This document shows, piece after piece, positions 59,401-64,000 of a stretch of DNA of 64,000 bases. The notes under the pieces are model-generated. The model did not search any database and was not told the origin of the DNA. It saw only the letters and a program-made list of their open reading frames with translations. This stretch comes from Balamuthia mandrillaris. Lineage: Eukaryota; Discosea; Longamoebia; Balamuthiidae. The translations under genes were made by a program, and so were the position numbers. Position 1 is the first letter of the stretch. Each line of letters starts with the position of its first letter. Location of the stretch: NCBI GenBank assembly GCA_031835245.1, contig JAVKOQ010000093.1, positions 119,751 to 183,750 on the forward strand. Reading direction: 5' to 3'.

Positions 59401-59500
59401 AAATTCAGAAGAACTTCCATGCTTCCAACTTGCTCTTGCTGCCCATAATCTCCAGACTCGTTTACAACTTTGCTTACATTGTTCCATCTCTTGAGCTCTG

Positions 59501-62089
59501 TTACATTTCTTTCCCTTGACAGAACTTTGTTGTACAGTCTTCTATAATCAGCTTTCTGACTTGTTCTTCATCTCCATTGTCCACATTCCAGATTCTAAAA
59601 CAATCTTCCCAAAGATTAGGACATCTTAATAGGAAGTGTTCTGCTGTTTCTTCCTCAGCATTGCATGCAGGGCACATACTGTCCTCTTCAGACTGCTGAA
59701 TGGCTCTCCACTTTTTTCCAATGGGCAGTCCACCACAGTGAATAGCATTCATCAATTGTTCCTTCCTTGGGTTGGTAATCACTAAGCTTCGTTGTTGTCC
59801 AACCAAACATTTTCCATTTGTCAGGAAGTTATGCCAAAGCCATGCTCTTGTTCCTCTTTCTCCTTCAACTGCATACTCTGCCTTGGCTACTCGAGTTAAG
59901 GTCCTCATCCTCTTGGCTTTCTTTTCAATGTCACTCATCCCTTCACTTCCCTCACCTTCTCTCTTCTCACCTTCCTCTTCCCTTGCTTGGCTTATCTCTA
60001 CCAGAAGCTCAAAGTGCCCATCTTGCCTCTCAGCATGGCGAATTACTGCTTGCCTTTCCAACTCACAGTAGGCCTTGATGGTCAACCAGCCCAATTCTGC
60101 TCTACAAACCCCTGCCACAGTCCTTTGATGGACTTGCAATACACTTCTTGCTGTCTCATTCCACACAGCTTCGATCTTCTTCCACCATGATTTGGAAAGC
60201 TCTGTCATGCAAAGTCCATATGACAAGGTAGACTTGACAATGGCCTCTGCAGCAATCTGGGCAGTACATGTACCCAGGCCTTGAGCAATGGCTCCCCGCT
60301 GCCTAAGGCTGTAGAGGGCTTGCTTGGCCTTGGTGATCCTCTCCTTGGCATGGGTTGTCCACTCACCACTTTCTTTAAACCACAGTCCCAGGTACTTGGC
60401 CTCCTTCACACGTTTCACAGCTTCCCCCTTTAGTCTCCACTCTTGGAAGCAAGCCTTCTTTCCTTGTACTAGCACCACTGATTTCTTTGCATTGAACTGA
60501 AGTCCCAGAGCATTCACTGCCTCCACTGCCACATTCAGTCTTCTTTGAAGCTCAAAAGGATCGCTGGCCACCACTGCCAAATCATCTGCAAACAACAAGC
60601 AAACATTCCTTGCTTTATCTCCTCTTTCCTTTTCCTCTGCCACCCATAGCTTTCTTGCCACCACGTCAATATACACATTGAATAAGAAGGAAGACAAAAC
60701 TCCTCCTTGCTTAACTCCTCTTTCTACCAGAAATTCCTCAGAGAGTTGCCCATTCATGCGAATGACACTTGTCATACCACAGTACCACTCTGCAATGATG
60801 CCCACTGCTGCCTCTTCTGCTCCTCTTTTGCGCAATGTCCTTGCCAGTATGTCATGGTCAAGCATGTCATATGCCTTGCTGATATCCAACAGAGCAATAT
60901 AAGTACGTTCTTTGCTTCTCTTCATCAGGCATTTCTTCAACCGCCTCACTTGATCCATGACTCCTCTTCCTTTTCTAAATCCGCCCTGGCAATCACTTAT
61001 CCACCCTTGCTCTCTTGCTTGCATGTTCAACTGCACCAAGATAGCTCCCTCAAACACCTTGGCTGCGTTGCATAAGAGGGTAATTCCTCTATAGTTTGCT
61101 GGGTTCTGGGGATCTCCTGCCTTATGCAATGGGATAACCACCCCCTGTTTCCACTCCTTGGGGAACACGCCTTGGTTCTCAATGGCCTTGATCAGTGTCC
61201 AAGTTGCGTCTTGCACATGTTTACCTCCATACTTCATCATTTCCCCATCAATATTATCCACTCCAGGTGCTTTGCCCACCCTCAATCTTTTCCTCCATGC
61301 AAAATTAAAGCTCTCCTTCTTAAGCCAGTTGCTGCCAGACCAAGACGGTCCTTCTGGACCTGCTTCCTCTCGATGCAAGCTCCCGATGGAAGAATCCTTC
61401 CTCCCCAGCTTTGCCCAATGTTCCTTGAAGGCTGCCATGCTACCATGGTGCTTAATAACGGCTTTGGGCTCTGCTCTACGCTTTGCCACTATTCTCCACA
61501 TGTTGCCAATCCATTTCTGTATTTCCTTGATGTTCTCTTGTCTCTTCCACTTCATCCAGTCCCATTTGTTGGCTTTCCACAACTTCACAAACCTTTTCCT
61601 AAGTTCCACAAAATCCTCTCTGGCCTTTCCATCATGCTTTCCTTCTCTCAGCCACTGAGCATGGGCTTCCACCACCTGCTTGTTCAAGGATGTTAACTCT
61701 GCCGTCCACCATGGCTTCCTTGCCCTGCTAGTTGTTGCTCCAACCAGTCTCCTTTCTTTACCAAACCATCTCATTGCACTATCCCACAATCCTTTTTTCC
61801 ACTTGGTCCAAAGATCTTCAACTGTAGCTGCTCCCTCCTGCGTTTTCTTCACCATGGCCTTCCATTCCTCTCCTTTGAAGAAACGCTTGCACCCACGTTT
61901 GTACTCCCTCCACCTCCTCTTGCAATCTTCCTCCAAGTAAGACTTCCACTTCCAACGTTCCATCCAAACCCCGTCACAATTATCTGCTGAATCCTTCAAC
62001 TCCACTACCAAAGGCTGGTGATCAGTCCACACTTGCCACCCATCGCCAGCTACCTTGCCCGTCCATCTCCATGCTACCACATAGTCCAC
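59501..62089 (-). CDS. LINE reverse transcriptase frame (ORF2, endonuclease C-terminal end plus RT)
   Basis: 862 codons remain open. It begins with the end of the endonuclease (WTDHQPLVVELKD, the conserved 'SDH' box in the form TDH). RT motifs follow in order: NYRGITLLCNAAKVFEGAI, GGFRKGRGVMDQVRRLKK, ALLDISKAYDMLDHDIL (catalytic Asp), GVKQGGVLSSFLFNVYID, LLFADDLAVVASD (FADD catalytic pair) and EAKYLGLWF. A zinc motif near the end, CPACNAEEETAEHFLLRCP, gives CxxC-x8-HxxxxC and is usual in LINE ORF2 tails. The catalytic aspartates are intact. Upstream the same frame runs into a TGA at 62099-62101 that separates it from more endonuclease sequence, so the complete protein cannot be made without readthrough. 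Confidence 0.92.
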   Translation of the reverse strand: MDYVVAWRWTGKVAGDGWQVWTDHQPLVVELKDSADNCDGVWMERWKWKSYLEEDCKRRWREYKRGCKRFFKGEEWKAMVKKTQEGAATVEDLWTKWKKGLWDSAMRWFGKERRLVGATTSRARKPWWTAELTSLNKQVVEAHAQWLREGKHDGKAREDFVELRKRFVKLWKANKWDWMKWKRQENIKEIQKWIGNMWRIVAKRRAEPKAVIKHHGSMAAFKEHWAKLGRKDSSIGSLHREEAGPEGPSWSGSNWLKKESFNFAWRKRLRVGKAPGVDNIDGEMMKYGGKHVQDATWTLIKAIENQGVFPKEWKQGVVIPLHKAGDPQNPANYRGITLLCNAAKVFEGAILVQLNMQAREQGWISDCQGGFRKGRGVMDQVRRLKKCLMKRSKERTYIALLDISKAYDMLDHDILARTLRKRGAEEAAVGIIAEWYCGMTSVIRMNGQLSEEFLVERGVKQGGVLSSFLFNVYIDVVARKLWVAEEKERGDKARNVCLLFADDLAVVASDPFELQRRLNVAVEAVNALGLQFNAKKSVVLVQGKKACFQEWRLKGEAVKRVKEAKYLGLWFKESGEWTTHAKERITKAKQALYSLRQRGAIAQGLGTCTAQIAAEAIVKSTLSYGLCMTELSKSWWKKIEAVWNETARSVLQVHQRTVAGVCRAELGWLTIKAYCELERQAVIRHAERQDGHFELLVEISQAREEEGEKREGEGSEGMSDIEKKAKRMRTLTRVAKAEYAVEGERGTRAWLWHNFLTNGKCLVGQQRSLVITNPRKEQLMNAIHCGGLPIGKKWRAIQQSEEDSMCPACNAEEETAEHFLLRCPNLWEDCFRIWNVDNGDEEQVRKLIIEDCTTKFCQGKEM

Positions 62090-62098
62090 TATGCTCTT

Positions 62099-62620
62099 TC
62101 ATTTCCCAGCTCTCCATGTAAACACTGGTGTTTCCTCTTCAAGCTGAGGCACCGAGAGGGCCAGCCTTTTGAAAGACTCCACCAAAACCTTTCCTCTCGC
62201 GTTGTAAGTAGATTCACCTCTACCATTCCAGCCCTTTCCAACCCTGGCGTTCCAATCTCCTCCAATAATCAGGGGTCTTATTATGACCACATTAAAGTTC
62301 TTTTCTCAATGCGTAGGTGACCTTAAAGTTGTCATGGTGCCTCCTGGAGAGATGCACTATACGTTGATTATAAAGATGCAACCCTGTCATAGTTCACCAA
62401 GTGGAGTTGGGTGTTAAGCCACTCTCCTTTCTCCGATGTTCCCCTTAAACCTCGAACAAAGAAACCTACGCCACCCTTCCACCATACTCACTCCCTGGGC
62501 AACCCCTCCACCCATCACGATACCTCCAATCGAGACAACCGTCTATGTTCGCACACTCCAATAATGTCAAATTGCTTACTGTCAGCCCAACAGCTGACCA
62601 ATTCCTCTTGTCCCCAGCCC
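62099..62620 (-). pseudogene. Degraded APE-type endonuclease region of the LINE
   Basis: Pieces of an exonuclease/endonuclease/phosphatase fold are visible in shifting frames: FDIIGVCEHR (about 62560), a GGVGFFVRG piece (about 62460) and GGDWNARVGKGWNGRG (about 62250), which carries the GDWN active-site box. Stops and frame changes lie between them, and a single TGA at 62099 separates the last piece from the RT frame. This explains why the element should not move by itself. Confidence 0.75.
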
Positions 62621-63017
62621 CTAGAGTTGACAAACGCTACTGAAGTCAATGGGTCTCCTCTCCTTCCTCCTCCACAATGTCAGACCAGTTGGCAGCACCA
62701 TGATACTCCTCCTCAGCCAGCGCGATGCTTGAGAGCTCCAAAGAGCTGTCCAAGGCCACTGTTCCAACATTCTCCTCCTTTTCCTTCTTCTTCTCCATCT
62801 TTCTTTGCTCTTTAGGCTTCCACAGCGGTTTACCTTCATTCAGCTTCTTCAATTCGGGCTTTGCCCACCCTGTGGTAAAGCATACAGCCTGGCTCTTTTC
62901 TTAATAATGTCCTACGGCAGCCTGGGCCGTCTCCAAAGCTAACTCCACAATATGCGTGCCATTCTTCTCTCCTACTCTCACACTCCGGCGTTAGCAGGCC
63001 CCAGCTCGAAGATCCTC
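62621..63017 (-). pseudogene. Broken linker between LINE ORF1 and endonuclease
   Basis: Reading with one stop skipped gives HIVELALETAQAAVG followed by AVCFTTGWAKPELKKLNEG, then a Lys/Glu-rich stretch and ANWSDIVEEEGEE. It looks like a former continuation of ORF1, or the ORF2 start, now interrupted by a TAA and a frame change. No domain is recognised. Confidence 0.45.
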
Positions 63018-63998
63018 TCACTTACCAGCACCCTTCTTAAGGTCCTTACCGCTCACCACAATCGATCTGCCCTCCACAGCCCCTACCTTGGAGTAGGGAC
63101 TTGCAAAGCCATACTTTGGTTTTACTATAGACCAATAGTTCAGGTCGGTTACCGTATCTTTGGTCCACGTCCTCTTGTATATGTTGGAGTTATCCTGCCA
63201 ACATATCCCTTGTTCCTTTGCCATTTCTTCCTTCCAGTATTCCAAGCTTGGTGCGCTAACTGTAGTTGCTGTTGGAGGGAAATTCCTTTCCGCAGTAATC
63301 ATATCACACCACAGAGCTGATCTGACCACCTCCATGTAAGACCGTTGGGAACCCAGAGTAGGGCCGCCTTTGGTACTATTTGCACTTCCTTTTTCCCCCA
63401 CCATAAGATTATTGATCTCCTTGTCAAGAGATTCAATCAAGTCCCTGAATCGTACAATCACTGCGAGTGAGAGTATGCCTGCCTCGGAGAGCTTACCACA
63501 CTCGTGAGAAACACGGCTAATACAATCAAACAGCAGCGCCACTTGACTGTTGGTTCGCTCCTTAACACCGTCTGCACTGACTGAGTCCGAATCAATCTTT
63601 CCCTTGGGTACAACACTGGTCCCTTCCTCTCGGCAGGGCGAATCCACTGCTGAGTTACACTGATCCTCTGCCCCTCTGTCGTCCTCCTCCTTTTGGTTAA
63701 CCCTGGGAGAAGGAATCTTGACTGTAGTAGTGTTCAGGTGCCCATACTTTTCCACCGCCAACTTGAACGCTTCCTCCAAAAACTGATTTAGCTTGTCCCC
63801 TTTGACAAAACACTTGGGGATCTTTGCCTCTTTTTGCACAGCTTGCAAAGCGGGCTTCCACGAACGATTACCGTTTAGGGTCCCCAGTCTAAGACGTTCC
63901 TTCATGGCCAGATCCACCCATCGACGTAGGACCTGTTCCCTCTCCTGACTGTCAATCAATTCAGTGCTCTTGCGTGGCAGAGTCCTATTTTTCCGCAT
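63018..63998 (-). CDS. LINE ORF1-like protein
   Basis: An open frame of 326 codons, starting with an ATG two bases from the window edge, so it may extend further. It is rich in Lys, Glu and Ser and has no recognisable zinc knuckle or RRM. Its position upstream of, and in the same orientation as, the endonuclease/RT region, with similar base composition, makes it the candidate ORF1 nucleic-acid-binding protein. It ends GKDLKKGAGK. Function is inferred from position only. Confidence 0.6.
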   Translation of the reverse strand: MRKNRTLPRKSTELIDSQEREQVLRRWVDLAMKERLRLGTLNGNRSWKPALQAVQKEAKIPKCFVKGDKLNQFLEEAFKLAVEKYGHLNTTTVKIPSPRVNQKEEDDRGAEDQCNSAVDSPCREEGTSVVPKGKIDSDSVSADGVKERTNSQVALLFDCISRVSHECGKLSEAGILSLAVIVRFRDLIESLDKEINNLMVGEKGSANSTKGGPTLGSQRSYMEVVRSALWCDMITAERNFPPTATTVSAPSLEYWKEEMAKEQGICWQDNSNIYKRTWTKDTVTDLNYWSIVKPKYGFASPYSKVGAVEGRSIVVSGKDLKKGAGK

Positions 63999-64000
63999 TT

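Larger units (their letters stand above)
58898..64000 (-). mobile_element. Non-LTR retrotransposon (LINE, APE-endonuclease type), runs off the right edge
   Basis: Transcription order runs from high to low coordinates: an ORF1-like frame (63998-63018), a degraded endonuclease region (about 62950-62090), a reverse-transcriptase frame (62089-59501) and the 3' region. There are no long terminal repeats. The domain order ORF1, APE-type endonuclease, RT and C-terminal CCHC-like zinc motif is that of autonomous LINEs. The endonuclease portion contains several stops and frame changes, so this copy is probably inactive. The 5' end and any target-site duplication lie outside or cannot be recognised. 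The lower GC content than in the neighbouring genes also marks it as a separate sequence type. Confidence 0.9.

Noticed and set aside
61124-61696. Plus-strand frames inside the LINE
   Set aside because: They are antisense to the reverse-transcriptase motifs.
58898-64000. LTR retrotransposon or endogenous virus
   Set aside because: There are no terminal repeats, protease or integrase; the domain order and 3' tails are those of a LINE.

Overview
The window is nuclear DNA from a gene-dense unicellular eukaryote. About 25 protein genes lie on both strands, most are cut by short introns (roughly 50-250 nt) that are GT-AG almost throughout, and intergenic gaps are often under 500 bp. The gene set (PAK/MST-like kinase, many F-box proteins, Zn2Cys6 factor with a PAS-like region, cytochrome b561, sirtuin, MBD-chromodomain protein, NACHT-HEAT protein) and the intron style fit a free-living amoeba, probably Amoebozoa. 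That placement is inference; no marker gene fixes the lineage. Exon joins below were worked out by hand from splice sites and reading phase.

Layout. 578-5713 (+) is a glutamate-rich, probably tail-anchored protein interrupted by microsatellites. 5816-12272 (-) encodes one large CRIB / STE20-type kinase / WD40 / ubiquitin-like protein. 12452-17961 (+) holds an F-box/WD40 protein, a vWA protein and a HemK-type methyltransferase. 18094-19260 (-) is an F-box protein with a Cys cluster. 19882-21206 (+) is a mitochondrial carrier. 21307-22356 (-) is a protein built on a repeated 'LDKYKI' motif. 22660-23921 (+) is methylthioribulose-1-phosphate dehydratase. 24064-28162 (-) holds a cytochrome b561 and a Zn2Cys6/PAS regulator. 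29054-33945 holds two F-box proteins. 34107-36086 (+) is a sirtuin with a 7-nt microexon. 36492-37340 (+) is an MBD plus chromodomain reader. 37464-49046 holds small metabolic and RNA-modification genes: methyltransferase, UspA, ethanolamine-phosphate phospho-lyase-like enzyme, phosphohexomutase, DTWD1-type tRNA enzyme and an alpha/beta hydrolase. 49276-50028 (-) is a two-TM protein. 50233-58140 (+) is a 2,578-residue NACHT-HEAT protein. From 58218 to the end the DNA is LINE-derived: a decayed non-LTR retrotransposon with tandem 3' units, lying against an older 5'-truncated copy.

Shared themes. Four unrelated F-box proteins lie in 21 kb, suggesting a large ubiquitin-ligase adaptor repertoire. 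Several proteins carry unusual domain combinations (CRIB-kinase-WD40-UBL, MBD-chromo, NACHT-HEAT, Zn2Cys6-PAS). Microsatellites follow a strand rule: inside introns the coding strand is pyrimidine-rich (CT, TTC, TCTCC), whereas inside exons it is purine-rich (GAA/GAG, Glu tracts).
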